From: Emiliania huxleyi CCMP1516
Lineage: Eukaryota; Haptophyta; Isochrysidales; Noelaerhabdaceae
DNA: 64,000 bases
Direction: 5' to 3'
Assembly (NCBI RefSeq): GCF_000372725.1
Contig: NW_005200011.1
Span: forward strand, 806,023-870,022
Part shown: one piece after another, positions 11,001-23,900 of the stretch
Position numbering within the stretch: position 1 is the first letter of the stretch
Layout: every line of letters starts with the position of its first letter
Notes under the pieces: model-generated
The model's input: only the letters and a program-made list of their open reading frames with translations
What the model was told of the DNA's origin: nothing
Database searches by the model: none
Position numbers and translations under genes: made by a program

Positions 11001-12392
11001 TCGCAGCAGCGCGATGAGCTCCGACAAGCGCCGGCGCCGGCAGAACCCGCCCGCGCAGAGCCCTCGCGTCTATTGCGGCATCCTCCAGCCGCCACAGCCG
11101 GGAGATGCTTCCGCCGCCTCGACGGCTGCCGCTCTGGCCGAGGCGGCACCCCCAGTTGCGCCGCTGCCCAACTCGGACGAGGGCAGCCTTTGCACGCCCG
11201 GGGACGCCGCTGCCACGGAGCCGCTCGACCACAAGGCGCCCTCCTCCTCTTCCAAGGGCTCCTCCTCCTCGTCCAAACGGCGCTCGCCTGCTGCAGCGAT
11301 GGGTCCACCCCCTTCGAGGCAGCCGCGCGCCTCGTGCTCGCCCGCTGCCGCCGCGCCCGCTGCCGCCGCTTCGGGTGCTGCCGCTTCTACTGCCGTCTCC
11401 GACGCCGGGCCTTCCCGCCACGTCAACCTCGGCGAGCTCGACGGCGGGCTGGCGAGGAAGGGGACGGTGGCCAGTGCGGAGGAGCTTTTGCAGCAGCTTC
11501 CGGGCTCCGGCCACGATTCGCTCGCTGCATGCACACGCGCGCCGGGTGCGCCTCCGGAGGACGGCGCCTCGGAGTGCTCGGGGTCGAGCCGGCGACCAGT
11601 TCGGCGAGCAGAGATTCGCTCCTCGGCGAGCGATTGCCGCGTCGGGGAGGGCCAGCCGCAGGAGGGCGACGGTGAGGTGCGCTACGTGGACTACGGACAG
11701 CAGGCAACCGCCCCCCCCCCCCCCCCTCCCTCCCCCCACCGCCCGCCCGCCCCAAACACACCTACACCTACGCGCGCGCCGGGCGCGGGCCCTCCTGCTT
11801 TACCGCCCGTGAGGCGCCCTCCACCGCGCCATCGCAAGCGTCGCAGGAGCGGCAAGAGCAGATCAAGGCCCGCATGCTCGCTGCGAGTGGCAGCGCCGCC
11901 GCCGCCGCCGCCGCCGCCCCCCCCCGAGGCTGTGCGGAGGCATCGGCTGGTGCACGCGGCGGCGGCGGCGGTGGCGTGGGCGCTACAGGCGGGGAGGCGC
12001 AGCACCGGCCGGAGCTCGACCTCGTGATGAGCGTGCAGCGTGAGCAGCTGGCCGCCCAAGCGGCGCCACCAGCCATCGCCGCCCCACCCGCCGGCGCGCC
12101 CCACCCAGGCCAGGGCGGCCTTTTCGCCGCGCTTCACGCCGGCGGCAAGAGCGGCAAGGCGCTTGCAGAACAGCGGATTGCGCCGCCGCCGGAGCAGGCT
12201 GCCGGTGGCTCGGCGGACGCGGCGGACGCGGCGGGCGCGGCGGGCGCGGCGGGCGCGGCGGGCGAGAATGCGGCTAGCACCGCCGCTGCGAAGCAAACAC
12301 CGACGAAGCGGAGGAGCACACGGAGCGCTTCGGCGAAGGAGGGCTCCGGCAAACGCGACTCAGGTGGCAAGCGGTCGCGGCGGGGCGAATGA
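8019..12392 (+). CDS. TopBP1/Dpb11-like protein with several BRCT modules
   Basis: The ATG at 8019 opens exon 1 (8019-8135); next exons are 8229-8858 and 8926 up to the scaffold gap at 9429-9528; then a segment ending at 9799, 9913-10193, 10272-10357, 10422 to about 11703, and about 11814-12392. At least five BRCT modules can be read from the recurring pattern (hydrophobic strand, THLV or THIV core, later W in helix 3): module 1 has THLVA across the first splice then VVSYEWVEASL; module 2 HCTHLVTD then VTPAWLADSI; module 3 VTHIVLGD then LVSHVWLTECD; module 4 straddles 9650-10120; module 5 has STHLVAAGEW then VVPVSWLLECV. Splicing restores THLV cores twice, which strongly supports those introns. 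The C-terminal 600 residues are low complexity (Ala, Ser, Pro, Gly) and end in a basic, possibly nuclear-localising tail (KRRSTRS, GGKRSRRGE). Expected role: phosphopeptide scaffold in replication and DNA-damage checkpoint. The last intron and everything inside the gap are uncertain. Confidence 0.78.
9429..9528. other. assembly gap (100 N)
   Basis: Exactly 100 N inside the BRCT gene, flanked by GC-only and poly-C sequence. The round number indicates a gap of unknown real size. It may hide an intron or more linker coding sequence. Confidence 0.95.
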
Positions 12393-12838
12393 TCGGGCAC
12401 AAGTGGCGGCGAAGGGCATATCTGGGCGCACAAGCGTCTCAACTTGTCAGCGCACGTCGTCGCGTTCGCTCGATGGTGTGTCCCGATTTTGCGCGGCATG
12501 AATTTGACGTCTGTGGCTGCATGTTCGGGGGTCGACGTCTCTGGGAGAATGCGCGGTTGGGTGGTTGCGGATTGGGGGGCGGCGCGTACTCTATTACGTG
12601 CGTGAGAGGTAGAGCTTATGTGGGTGTTAGAGTTGTTTGGTATTGCTAAAATCTCTCTCTCAGAGTCTCAGTGGACAGAGTGGACGACACACAGGGGCCC
12701 GCAGTGCGGGTCTCTCCCTCACAGTGCGCGGGTGTGACACTCTCAGTCTCTCATCTCCCCAACCGCAGTCATCACTGCGAATCACTGCGCGCGCGCCGCG
12801 GGGGGTTTTGTACAGGTAAAAACCGATATCGTACAACA
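12393..12838. other. intergenic between convergent genes
   Basis: 446 bp between the stop codons of the BRCT gene (plus) and the O-fucosyltransferase-like gene (minus). It contains T-rich ATTGCTAAAATCTCTCTCTC near 12642-12661. No gene seen. Confidence 0.5.
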
Positions 12839-14876
12839 TCACTTCACTCCTAGTGCCCAGAGCTCCTCGAACAAATGATGCGCCGCCGCTGCCTTGCCCG
12901 CCGCTAACCTCAACCCGCGCACGGTGTCCGTCCAAGTCGAGTATTTCGAGCCGATGAAGGTGTGCGCCCGCAGCGACAACTCTTGCTCGACGAGCGAGGC
13001 AAAATAGTTTGACTGCACCTCCGCGGCAGGTGCCGCGCCGTCGGGCGCGTGTCCCTCCGCAGTCAAAGCCTCCTGGAGCACCTCCTTGGCGCATACAGTG
13101 CGCACGGCACGCCGGGAGAGCATCAGAGCCATCCGCGACAGGCGCCAATCAGAACAGTTCATGTTCGTGGCGACGAAGAGGGTGCGCTGCTCGGCGGAGC
13201 GCAATGCGTACCACACCTGACGAGGAGAGCGGTCCACTCAACGGGAGGGAGCACTGGAGTGAAATGCGCAGTAGGATGTGGATGCTCAGGCGGGGTTGGA
13301 GGGCAGGCCAGCAGGTTGGGCGAAAGGGGAGCGCTCGCAGCTTGGGCTGACAGGAAATACACCGCACCTCCTGCGCGAGGGAGGTGTAGTTGATGACGTT
13401 GGTCCCGTCCCCGCACGAGACTGACGGTACTGGAACGCCGTTGATCGAATGATGGCAGTCCGAGTGCTCCCAGTGCGCGTCTGCCACGCGGATATGCGCC
13501 GCTACGTAGTCGCCGTGCGTCAGGTTGAGCTCAGCAGCTACGCGCTCCGCCACCGAGAGCACTGGCCCCGACCAGCGCAGTGGCAGAAAAGCGCGGTCGC
13601 GCAGCCCGACCTCGCGATCGTATGAGTGGTACCCGAGGTAGCGCGCCCGCGCTGCCGCTGCTCGCTCGCGCCTCTCGTCGGGTTGGTCCATGCTCGTGAA
13701 GTTGGAGCAGGAGAGGCCGGCGAGCCGGAGGTAATCGCGGAAGCCGGCGTCGTCGGTGTGCGACGAGCCCAGCGCGAGGCAGAGTTCGAGTTGGCCCTCG
13801 GTGAGCGTGCGGAAGGTGGGAAGCTCGATGGTGCGTACGAATTTTGCGAGGTGGGCTGCGTCGAAGGTCGAGTTGAACGGAAAGGAGAGCAGTGCGATTG
13901 CGCGGTCGCGCGACGGTACGGGCGGCGCGCCGGGGTGGAGGTGGAGAAACTTTGGGTTGTGGGGCAGCCACACGGGTAGCACAAGGGTGCGGTTGAGAGC
14001 GCGTGCCTTGGCGACGGCGACGCGGAACTGCAAATACTGGTTGTTTGGGCCTTGATCGAGCAGTGGCAGCAGAAACTTTCTGCTGCGATATCGCAGCCGC
14101 AGCCGCTCTGAGGCGCTGAGCGGCGGCGGAGGAGGAGGGGCGCCTCCTCCTTTGTGCTGGCGGCCGGCTGTGGAGTTGTTTGCATCGCGGGACGGCGGGT
14201 GGTTGAAGGCGACGAAGGTTGGTTCGACGCCACGCTTGTGCCGGATCCGCTTTCCGTTCTCATCGAAGTCAACGCCGCGCGAGGTGCCCGAGGCGATGTG
14301 CTGCCGCTGCTGGAGAGTGAGATGTGAGTAGGGGTCAAGGAAGGAGGACGTTGACGCGGTTTCAGCGACGACTCGTCGTCTGCTGCCGCCACGTTCACCC
14401 CTCCCGTCCCGTCTAGTGCTGCTGCCGACAGCGCCCTCCCCGTGGGCTTCGGCTGTCATCAGTGGAGGCTGCGGCGCTGCGGTGGCAGCGGCGGGTGGCC
14501 GCAACGCTGACGTTGCGAGACCTCGCTTTCCGCCGTACGCGGCTGCGGCGTAGCCTGAATCGGTGGTTCTGCTGTAGAGGGAGAGCATGCTGCACACGCA
14601 AAAGAGGAGCGCACAGGCAAAGAGCGCTCCAGCCAGTGGCAGCAGGCGGCGGCGTGCCCATAGTGCGAACGAGCGCGGCGTTGGTGGTCCGGCGTGGTCG
14701 ATGAGTGGCAGAACCGCCTCAGTCTCAGCCTCATAGTCTCCACGGAGGGCACGCACAGGCGGCTCCTTTCGCGTTCCACTGTACGTCCCAGGTGGCAGCT
14801 GCAAAAGGAAGGAGCTGGGGAGGTGTGTGGCGATGCTGGGTCGGCGTGTGCGAGCGCAGCCGGATTGCGATGGCAT
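12839..14876 (-). CDS. O-fucosyltransferase-like type II membrane glycosyltransferase
   Basis: Two exons on the minus strand, 13368-14876 and 12839-13216, joined across a 151-nt GT-AG phase-0 intron, giving 628 residues. A single hydrophobic helix (LLPLAGALFACALLFCVCSM, about residues 79-98) after a basic stretch marks a Golgi type II topology. The catalytic part has GPNNQYLQFRVAVAKARALN followed by LVLPVWLP, then YVAAHIRVADAHW. Exon 2 gives RTLFVATNMNCSDW and finally SLRAHTFIGSKYSTWTDTVRG. The G-x-N-x-Q start, the H-x-R loop, the ATN strand and the A-x-x-F-I-G-x-x-S-S/T-type end are the order seen in GDP-fucose O-fucosyltransferase (PF10250-type) proteins. It would add fucose or a related sugar to secreted glycoproteins or wall polysaccharide. 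Its first dozen codons lie in a block repeated at 24641-24930. The donor and acceptor specificity is not readable. Confidence 0.75.
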
Positions 14877-15096
14877 TCACGAGCAGCAGCTGAGCGTTCA
14901 GCGTCGCGCGCGAAGACGCGAGGTGTTGCCCCTGCTGTGTTAGGTATGTGGTGCCCGCCGATGGTCGGCGCTAGCTTTCTTCTTGCTCCGCCCGCACTCT
15001 TTGGTAAACTTTTTTATTTTTGTGTATCTTAAGGTACGTCCTTTGTTCTCCGGGATTGTGTTTGGTGGAATGCTTTCCAGTAGTGTTATTCTTTTC
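14838..15096. repeat. outer direct repeat, left copy (A)
   Basis: About 260 bp nearly identical to 24641-24930, starting at GGGTCGGCGTGTGCGAGCGC and ending at CTTTCCAGTAGTGTTATTCT. The two copies differ by a few indels: the left has an extra TAGGTATG near 14940, the right has about 40 extra bases before CTTAAGGTACG. The left copy covers the 5' flank and the first dozen codons of the O-fucosyltransferase-like gene. The pair brackets about 9.5 kb of repeat-rich DNA. Confidence 0.85.
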
Positions 15097-15097
15097 G

Positions 15098-15320
15098 CAC
15101 AGAGGGCACGCGAGGTACGACCGTGCCCGGCCGTGCTATTAAAGCGACTCGGCTCTCTAACAGGCTGCAGCCCAGAGCCACACGGAGTCTACGCACATCA
15201 CTTGTGCATAGCCTCGACCAATCTCCTGTTCACGGTGGAACCGTGAACAAAGAGCTTCTTCGAACCGTTACAAACACGACGCGAGCCGCCCAGCAGGGAG
15301 CCTGGGCGACTCGCTTTGAC
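15098..15320. repeat. inner direct repeat, left copy (B)
   Basis: About 223 bp that reappear, apparently without change, at 17513-17736 (from TTCGCACAGAGGGCACGCGA to GGGCGACTCGCTTTGAC). It contains a hairpin TTCACGGTGGAACCGTGAA (15230-15248). It directly abuts copy A. Confidence 0.88.
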
Positions 15321-17512
15321 GCTGGCCAGGCCGGAGGCGAGTGCCGCCGCCAGGCCACGACCGCCCGCGCCCGTCCTACGGACGGGCGCAATGGGCCAAA
15401 CGGATCCGCGCCGCAGTGCGTGCAGCGCTGCGCCGCCAGTCCAATACATGCAAACCGCAGGCTTTGCAGCGAGGACCAGCCTGCTCAGCTTCGAACGAGG
15501 AGCCAGCAGCCAACAGGAGGACAGCAGTCGTCCACGCCAGCTGGAATGCGAGGACCGCCCCAGCCGCAGGTGGCCCCATATGTAATGCTTTGCACAAAGC
15601 ACCGTGCAAAAATGGCGTCTTTACATGGCCATGCAGCAAGCAGTGCCGCCAGATGAGCACACGGCCATGGGCGAAGTGCACCCGCGGGGCCAGCTGGCAT
15701 TGCGTGGTGCACTCGCAAATCAACCCGCCCTCTCGTGCCAAGGACGGCGCGAGGGGAGCGCGAGCATCCACCAGCAGCCGTCTGGCTGCTGGTGTGAGCC
15801 ATACTCAACACGCCGCGCGGAGCGGAGTGCGGAGCCATGAATGAGCAGTAGAGCCGAGGCACGGCCTGCGGCTCCTACCCTGCCGTCGGCCCGCCACTGG
15901 CGGCGTCGAGGACAGTTCGAGACGGTGTGCGGTGTCAGCCTGTGAGGCGCACTGCACTCGAACTGCACTAGTGGAAGCACCAACACGGCCCTCGGGCTGT
16001 TTGGGGACCCGGACGCCAACGGCCCCCCGGGAGAGGGGTGTCCTGGTTGTGTCTTGTCTGAGTGCCAGCGCACGCAGCTATCTTAACGGCGTGAGGTCAG
16101 CAAGAGCCCTCGCGGCGTCGTGCAGTCTGTGAGGGTGTGTGCCTGCACGGACTGCACAAGTAACAAATCACTCCTGTCGGCATTCCTCCGGAATGGGGCG
16201 ACAGAACACGTGTTATTCCGTAGTCGGGATGACCACAAATCGTCAGGGCACTCAAGAAGAGGCCAGCCGGCACTTCGAGCTGCGCTCGACATGGGGATGC
16301 GCACAGTCAATATATGTCAATGCGCGCCGCGCGAGCGAGTCCAAAGACTCCGCGGTCGCGAACTTTCCGAGAAGGAAGACAAGTGGGGCGGCGGCGTCGA
16401 TAGATATCGACGCCGCCGTCGCCGCGCATCATGACGAGTTCGCATTCCCCATGTGAACCCCCATACCTCACCTTCGAGACAAGCCAGGGTTCAACCCAAT
16501 GGACCTAGTGTGGCGTCGAGGCCCGCACTGTCTGGACATGCGGGCCGCGGCTGACAGAACGGCTCTGGGCCGGCGCGGGGGCCCCAGAGGGTGTCCATGC
16601 GGGGGGGAGATGGGGTCCCCTGGCCCGCCGCAGGCGCCGATTTTTTTGGAGTTTTTTTCTTTTTTCGCGATTTTTTACTTGTTTTCATGGGAATTCGGCG
16701 TACTTGCGGCCATGCTATCACGCCTTGCGACAGCCTGTCGGCGCTGCTGACCGTGCCATGATGCACAATTGATCACCTGCATAGCTCGCGGCCTTAGTAT
16801 CAAGCATTCAGTGACGACCTGATCGTACGGCCAGTAGGAAGGTGTCCTTCCAGCTGCGTGCACGCTTCTGGCGCAATGCGCGTCACCTCGGATTGGCTGC
16901 TGGCACTCTCGAGGCTATGCCTACACAGCCTCGCGCGCATGGGCAGTCAAGAGGGACCACGCACCTTCTCAGGACAGCGCCGGTGCCTCTCTCTTGGACC
17001 GGCAAACTTGGTGGTCTCGTGTCACCAATGTGGGACCAGTGCGGCATCGCGCCATCGACAGCTCTGAACTGCGCCTCACCACTCGACCGGGAAGGCCGCC
17101 AAGTGGGTCAGCACCGGTCGCACATTGTGGCAGCAGTCAGCAGTGCATGGCTGATAGCTAGAGCAGCAGCGTCAGGGTCGCAGGGTCGGATCGTGTCAAG
17201 CCTCTCGCCCGGCCGGCCGCGTGCAGACGTCGGCCTGTCTGCTGTCTGGAGTGATCTGTCGGCGGTCAGTACGACCGATCAGGTCGGAGTTTTCTGATGG
17301 TTGGAGGGTCTATCTGTATGTACTCCTCGAGATCTCTCCAAATCTGCCCTCTGTTAGACCGGGTTAGATCGGGAAGTCGGTGCTAGTAGAGACTAGTAGA
17401 GCCGGAGCCCCGTTTCCGCACTGCGGCGCGGCGCACGGTGCCTCCGGGGGGGCCCGCGCCGGCCCAGAGCAGAACGGCGGGCTAGGCATTGAGAGCCCAG
17501 GAGTTTTAATTC
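15321..17512. other. 2.2-kb spacer between the two B repeats; no gene seen
   Basis: Frames here are short and overlapping on both strands with no family resemblance. Notable are a T-rich island (TTTTTTTTGGAG and TTTTTTACTTGTTTTC, 16641-16686) in otherwise GC-rich DNA and a GATCTCTCC-rich stretch near 17270-17370. It may be the interior of a mobile element whose ends are the B repeats, but I cannot identify coding capacity. Confidence 0.4.
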
Positions 17513-17736
17513 GCACAGAGGGCACGCGAGGTACGACCGTGCCCGGCCGTGCTATTAAAGCGACTCGGCTCTCTAACAGGCTGCAGCCCAGAGCCACACG
17601 GAGTCTACGCACATCACTTGTGCATAGCCTCGACCAATCTCCTGTTCACGGTGGAACCGTGAACAAAGAGCTTCTTCGAACCGTTACAAACACGACGCGA
17701 GCCGCCCAGCAGGGAGCCTGGGCGACTCGCTTTGAC
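17513..17736. repeat. inner direct repeat, right copy (B')
   Basis: Matches 15098-15320 base for base as far as I can read. It is followed by a unique 214-bp stretch (17737-17950) that leads into the satellite array. Confidence 0.88.
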
Positions 17737-17950
17737 CTCCCCCCCGCCCCACCGTGCGCCAGCGGCGCATTTGGGATGGACACCACACGAGCAGCTCTCT
17801 GTCAACGGAAATTTCTCAGATCTGATGCGGCATCCGGATGGAGCAACTGGCTTTGCTTGGATTGGGAGTCCTTTTGCTATGTGCTCTACGCGGGGAACTA
17901 CGCCTCTTTTAGCCTCATCCTGCTGGCGATAGCCCAGCCCGCGTGCAGCG

Positions 17951-20900
17951 GTGGCGGCGACACTTGCAACACGAGCACACCTCGCTTCGGTGTGCTCGAT
18001 CCTTCACAACGGGCCGCACGCAAGGACGCGTGTGCGGCCCTCTCTACTCGACCTGTGCCACGGCACGGGTCGTTCTAGTCATGCAGCCGCCCCGGCGATC
18101 GTGCTCGGGGCGTATCTCAGCACTCACCGCGCGAGACGCGTGGCGTGCCACAAACCAGTAAACAGCAGCCTTCGCTGCTGCGACTCGAATACTTCAAACG
18201 CGCACCTGTGCTTGCGCACGGCGTGCTCTACACGAGCCTCCCGGCCGCACGAGCGTGCGGGCGGCTCGAGTCCACCCTTCCCCCGCCCTAGCCACCGTTG
18301 ACTGGGCTGCGGGCGCCGTCCGCCTTGCGGCGGCGGCGACACTTGCAACACGAGCACACCTCGCTTCGGCGCGCGCTCGATCCTTCACAACGGGCCGCCC
18401 GCAAGGACGCGTGTGCGGCCCTCTCTACTCGACCCGTGCCACGGCGCGGGTCGTTCTAGTCATGCAGCCGCCCCGGCGATCGTGCTCGGGGCGTATCTCA
18501 GCACTCACCGCGCGAGACGCGTGGCGTGCCACAAACCAGTAAACAGCAGCCTTCGCTGCTGCGACTTGAATGCTTCAAACGCGCACCTGTGCTTGCGCAC
18601 GGCGTGCTCTACACGAGCCTCCCGGCCGCACGAGCGTGCGGGCGGCTCGAATCCACCTTTGCCCCGCCCTAGCCACTGTTGGCTGGGCTGCGGGCGCCGT
18701 CCGCCTTGCGGCGGCGGCGACACTTGCAACACGAGCACACCTCGCTTCGGCGCGCTCGACCCTTCACAACGGGCCGCCCGCAAGGACGCGTGTGCGGCCC
18801 TCTCTACTCGACCCGTGCCACGGCACGGGTCGTTCTAGTCATGCACCCGCCCCGGCGATCGTGCTCGGGGCGTATCTCAGCACTCACCGCGCGAGACGCG
18901 TGGCGTGCCACAAACCAGTAAGCAGCAGCCTCCGCTGCTGCGACTCGAATGCTTCAAACGCGCACCTGTGCTTGCGCACGGCGTGCTCTACACGAGCCTC
19001 CCGGCCGCACGAGCGTGCGGGCGGCTCGAATCCACCCTTCCCCCGCCCTAGCCACCGTTGGCTGGGCTGCGGGCGCCGTCCGCCTTGCGGCGGCGGCGAC
19101 ACTTGCAACACGAGCACACCTCGCTTCGGTGTGCTCGATCCTTCACAACGGGCCGCCCGCAAGGACGCGTGTGCGGCCCTCTCTACTCGACCTGTGCCAC
19201 GGCACGGGTCGTTCTAGTCATGAAGCCGCCCCGGCGATCGTGCTCGGGGCGTATCTCAGCACTCACCGCGCGAGACGCGTGGCGTGCCACAAACCAGTAA
19301 ACAGCAGCCTTCGCTGCTGCGACTCGAATGCTTCAAACGCGCACCTGTGCTTGCGCACGGCGTGCTCTACACGAGCCTCCCTACCGCACGAGCGTGCGGG
19401 CGGCTCGAATCCACCTTCCCCCCGCCCTAGCCACTGTTGGCTGGGCTGCGGGCGCCGTCCGCCTTGCGGCGGCGGCGACACTTGCAACACGAGCACACCT
19501 CGCTTCGGCGCGCTCGACCCTTCACAACGGGCCGCCCGCAAGGACGCGTGTGCGGCCCTCTCTACTCGACCTGTGCCACGGCACGGGTCGTTCTAGTCAT
19601 GCAGCCGCCCCGGCGATCGTGCTCGGGGCGTATCTCAGCACTCACCGCGCGAGACGCGTGGCGTGCCACAAACCAGTAAGCAGCAGCCTCCGCTGCTGCG
19701 ACTCGAATGCTTCAAACGCGCACCTGTGCTTGCGCACGGCGTGCTCTACACGAGCCTCCCGGCCGCACGAGCGTGCGGGCGGCTCGATTCCACCCTTCCC
19801 CCGCCCTAGCCACTGTTGGCTGGGCGGCGGGCGCCGTCCGCCTTGCGGCGGCGGCGACACTTGCAACACGAGCACACCTCGCTTCGGTGTGCTCGATCCT
19901 TCACAACGGGCCGCACGCAAGGACGCGTGTGCGGCCCTCTCTACTCGACCTGTGCCACGGCACGGGTCGTTCTAATCATGCAGCCGCTCCGGCGATCGTG
20001 CTCGGGGCGTATCTCAGCACTCACCGCGCGAGACGCGTGGCGTGCCACAAACCAGTAAGCAGCAGCCTCCGCTGCTGCGACTCGAATGCTTCAAACGCGC
20101 ACCTGTGCTTGCGCACGGCGTGCTCTACAGAGCCTCCCTACCGCACGAGCGTGCGGGCGGCTCGATTCCACCCTTCCCCCGCCCTAGCCACTGTTGGCTG
20201 GGCTGCGGGCGCCGTCCGCCTTGCGGCGGCGGCGACACTTGCAACACGAGCACACCTCGCTTCGGTGTGCTCGATCCTTCACAACGGGCCGCCCGCAAGG
20301 ACGCGTGTGCGGCCCTCTCTACTCGACCTGTGCCACGGCACGGGTCGTTCTAATCATGCAGCCGCCCCGGCGATCGTGCTCGGGGCGTATCTCAGCACTC
20401 ACCGCGCGAGACGCGTGGCGTGCCACAAACCAGTAAGCAGCAGCCGTCGCTGCTGCGACTCGAATGCTTCAAACGCGCACCTGTGCTTGCGCACGGCGTG
20501 CTCTACACGAGCCTCCCTACCGCACGAGCGTGCGGGCGGCTCGAATCCACCCTTCCCCCGCCCTAGCCACTGTTGGCTGGGCTGCGGGCGCCGTCCGCCT
20601 TGCGGCGGCGGCGACACTTGCAACACGAGCACACCTCGCTTCGGTGTGCTCGATCCTTCACAACGGGCCGCACGCAAGGACGCGTGTGCGGCCCTCTCTA
20701 CTCGACCCGTGCCACGGCACGGGTCGTTCTAGTCATGCAGTCGCCCCGGCGATCGTGCTCGGGGCGTATCTCAGCACTCACCGCGCGAGACGCGTGGCGT
20801 GCCACAAACCAGTAAGCAGCAGCCTCCGCTGTTGCGACTCGAATGCTTCAAACGCGCACCTGTGCTTGCGCACGGCGTGCTCTACACGAGCCTCCCGGCC

Positions 20901-23900
20901 GCACGAGCGTGCGGGCGGCTCGAATCCACCCTTCCCCCCGCCCTAGCCACTGTTGGCTGGGCGGCGGGCGCCGTCCGCCTTGCGGCGGCGGCGACACTTG
21001 CAACACGAGCACACCTCGCTTCGGTGTGCTCGATCCTTCACAACGGGCCGCCCGCAAGGACGCGTGTGCGGCCCTCTCTACTCGACCCGTGCCACGGCAC
21101 GGGTCGTTCTAGTCATGCAGCCGCCCCGGCGATCGTGCTCGGGGCGTATCTCAGCACTCACCGCGCGAGACGCGTGGCGTGCCACAAACCAGTAAGCAGC
21201 AGCCTTCGCTGCTGCGACTTGAATGCTTCAAACGCGCACCTGTGCTTGCGCACGGCGTGCTCTACACGAGCCTCCCTACCGCACGAGCGTGCGGGCGGCT
21301 CGAATCCACCTTTGCCCGGCCCTAGCCACTGTTGGCTGGGCTGCGGGCGCCGTCCGCCTTGCGGCGGCGGCGACACTTGCAACACGAGCACACCTCGCTT
21401 CGGCGCGCTCGACCCTTCACAACGGGCCGCCCGCAAGGACGCGTGTGCGGCCCTCTCTACTCGACCTGTGCCACGGCACGGGTCGTTCTAATCATGCAGC
21501 CGCCCCGGCGATCGTGCTCGGGGCGTATCTCAGCACTCACCGCGCGAGACGCGTGGCGGTGGCGTGCCACAAACCAGTAAACAGCAGCCTCCGACTCGAA
21601 TGCTTCAAACGCGCACCTGTGCTTGCGCACGGCGTGCTCTACACGAGCCTCCCGGCCGCACGAGCGTGCGGGCGGCTCGAATCCACCCTTCCCCCGCCCT
21701 AGCCACTGTTGGCTGGGCGGCGGGCGCCGTCCGCCTTGCGGCGGCGGCGACACTTGCAACACGAGCACACCTCGCTTCGGTGTGCTCGATCCTTCACAAC
21801 GGGCCGCACGCAAGGACGCGTGTGCGGCCCTCTCTACTCGACCTGTGCCACGGCACGGGTCGTTCTAATCATGCAGCCGCCCCGGCGATCGTGCTCGGGG
21901 CGTATCTCAGCACTCACCGCGCGAGACGCGTGGCGTGCCACAAACCAGTAAACAGCAGCCTTCGCTGCTGCGACTCCATGCTTCAAACGCGCAACTGTGC
22001 TCTCGCACGGCGTGCTCTACACGAGCCTCCCTACCGCACGAGCGTGCGGGCGGCTCGAATCCACCCTTCCCCCGCCCTAGCCACTGTTGGCTGGGCGGTG
22101 GGCGCCGTCCGCCTTGCGGCGGCGGCGACACTTGCAACACGGGCACACCTCGCTTCGGCGCGCTCGACCCTTCACAACGCGCCGCCCGCAAGGACGCGTG
22201 TGCGGCCCTCTCTACTCGACCTGTGCCACGGCACGGGTCGTTCTAGTCATGCAGCCGCCCCGGCGATCGTGCTCGGGGCGTATCTCAGCACTCACCGCGC
22301 GAGACGCGTGGCGTGCCACAAACCAGTAAACAGCAGCCGTCGCTGCTGCGACTCGAATGCTTCAAACGCGCACCTGTGCTTGCGCACGGCGTGCTCTACA
22401 CGAGCCTCCCTACCGCACGAGCGTGCGGGCGGCTCGAATCCACCCTTCCCCCGCCCTAGCCACCGTTGGCTGGGCGGCGGGCGCCGTCCGCCTTGCGGCG
22501 GCGGCGACACTTGCAACACGAGCACACCTCGCTTCGGTGTGCTCGACCCTTCACAACGGGCCGCCCGCAAGGACGCGTGTGCGGCCCTCTCTACTCGACC
22601 TGTGCCACGGCACGGGTCGTTCTAGTCATGCAGCCGCCCCGGCGATCGTGCTCGGGGCGTATCTCAGCACTCACCGCGCGAGACGCGTGGCGTGCCACAA
22701 ACCAGTAAGCAGCAGCCTTCGCTGTTGCGACTCGAATGCTTCAAACGCGCACCTGTGCTTGCGCACGGCGTGCTCTACACGAGCCTCCCGGCCGCACGAG
22801 CGTGCGGGCGGCTCGAATCCACCCTTCCCCCCGCCCTAGCCACTGTTGGCTGGGCGGCGGGCGCCGTCCGCCTTGCGGCGGCGGCGACACTTGCAACACG
22901 AGCACACCTCGCTTCGGTGTGCTCGATCCTTCACAACGGGCCGCCCGCAAGGACGCGTGTGCGGCCCTCTCTACTCGACCTGTGCCACGGCACGGGTCGT
23001 TCTAGTCATGCAGCCGCCCCGGCGATCGTGCTCGGGGCGTATCTCAGCACTCACCGCGCGAGACGCGTGGCGTGCCACAAACCAGTACCTCTAAACAGCA
23101 GCCGTCGCTGCTGCGACTCGAATGCTTCAAACGCGCACCTGTGCTTGCGCACGGCGTGCTCTACACGAGCCTCCCGGCCGCACGAGCGTGCGGGCGGCTC
23201 GAATCCACCCTTCCCCCGCCCTAGCCACCGTTGGCTGGGCTGCGGGCGCCGTCCGCCTTGCGGCGGCGGCGACACTTGCAACACGAGCACACCTCGCTTC
23301 GGTGTGCTCGACCCTTCACAACGGGCCGCCCGCAAGGACGCGTGTGCGGCCCTCTCTACTCGACCTGTGCCACGGCATGGGTCGTTCTAGTCATGCAGCC
23401 GCCCCGGCGATCGTGCTCGGGGCGTATCTCAGCACTCACCGCGCGAGACGCGTGGCGTGCCACAAACCAGTAAACAGCAGCCTTCGCTGCTGCGACTCGA
23501 ATGCTTCAAACGCGCAACTGTGCTCTCGCACGGCGTGCTCTACACGAGCCTCCCTACCGCACGAGCGTGCGGGCGGCTCGAATCCACCTTCCCCCCGCCC
23601 TAGCCACTGTTGGCTGGGCGGCGGGCGCCGTCCGCCTTGCGGCGGCGGCGACACTTGCAACACGAGCACACCTCGCTTCGGCGCGCTCGACCCTTCACAA
23701 CGGGCCGCCCGCAAGGACGCGTGTGCGGCCCTCTCTACTCGACCTGTGCCACGGCACGGGTCGTTCTAGTCATGCAGCCGCCCCGGCGATCGTGCTCGGG
23801 GCGTATCTCAGCACTCACCGCGCGAGACGCGTGGCGTGCCACAAACCAGTAAGCAGCAGCCTCCGCTGCTGCGACTCGAATGCTTCAAACGCGCACCTGT

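Noticed and set aside
15321..17512. Retroelement or transposase gene between the B repeats
   Set aside because: I looked for reverse transcriptase, integrase and DDE-type patterns in all frames and saw none.
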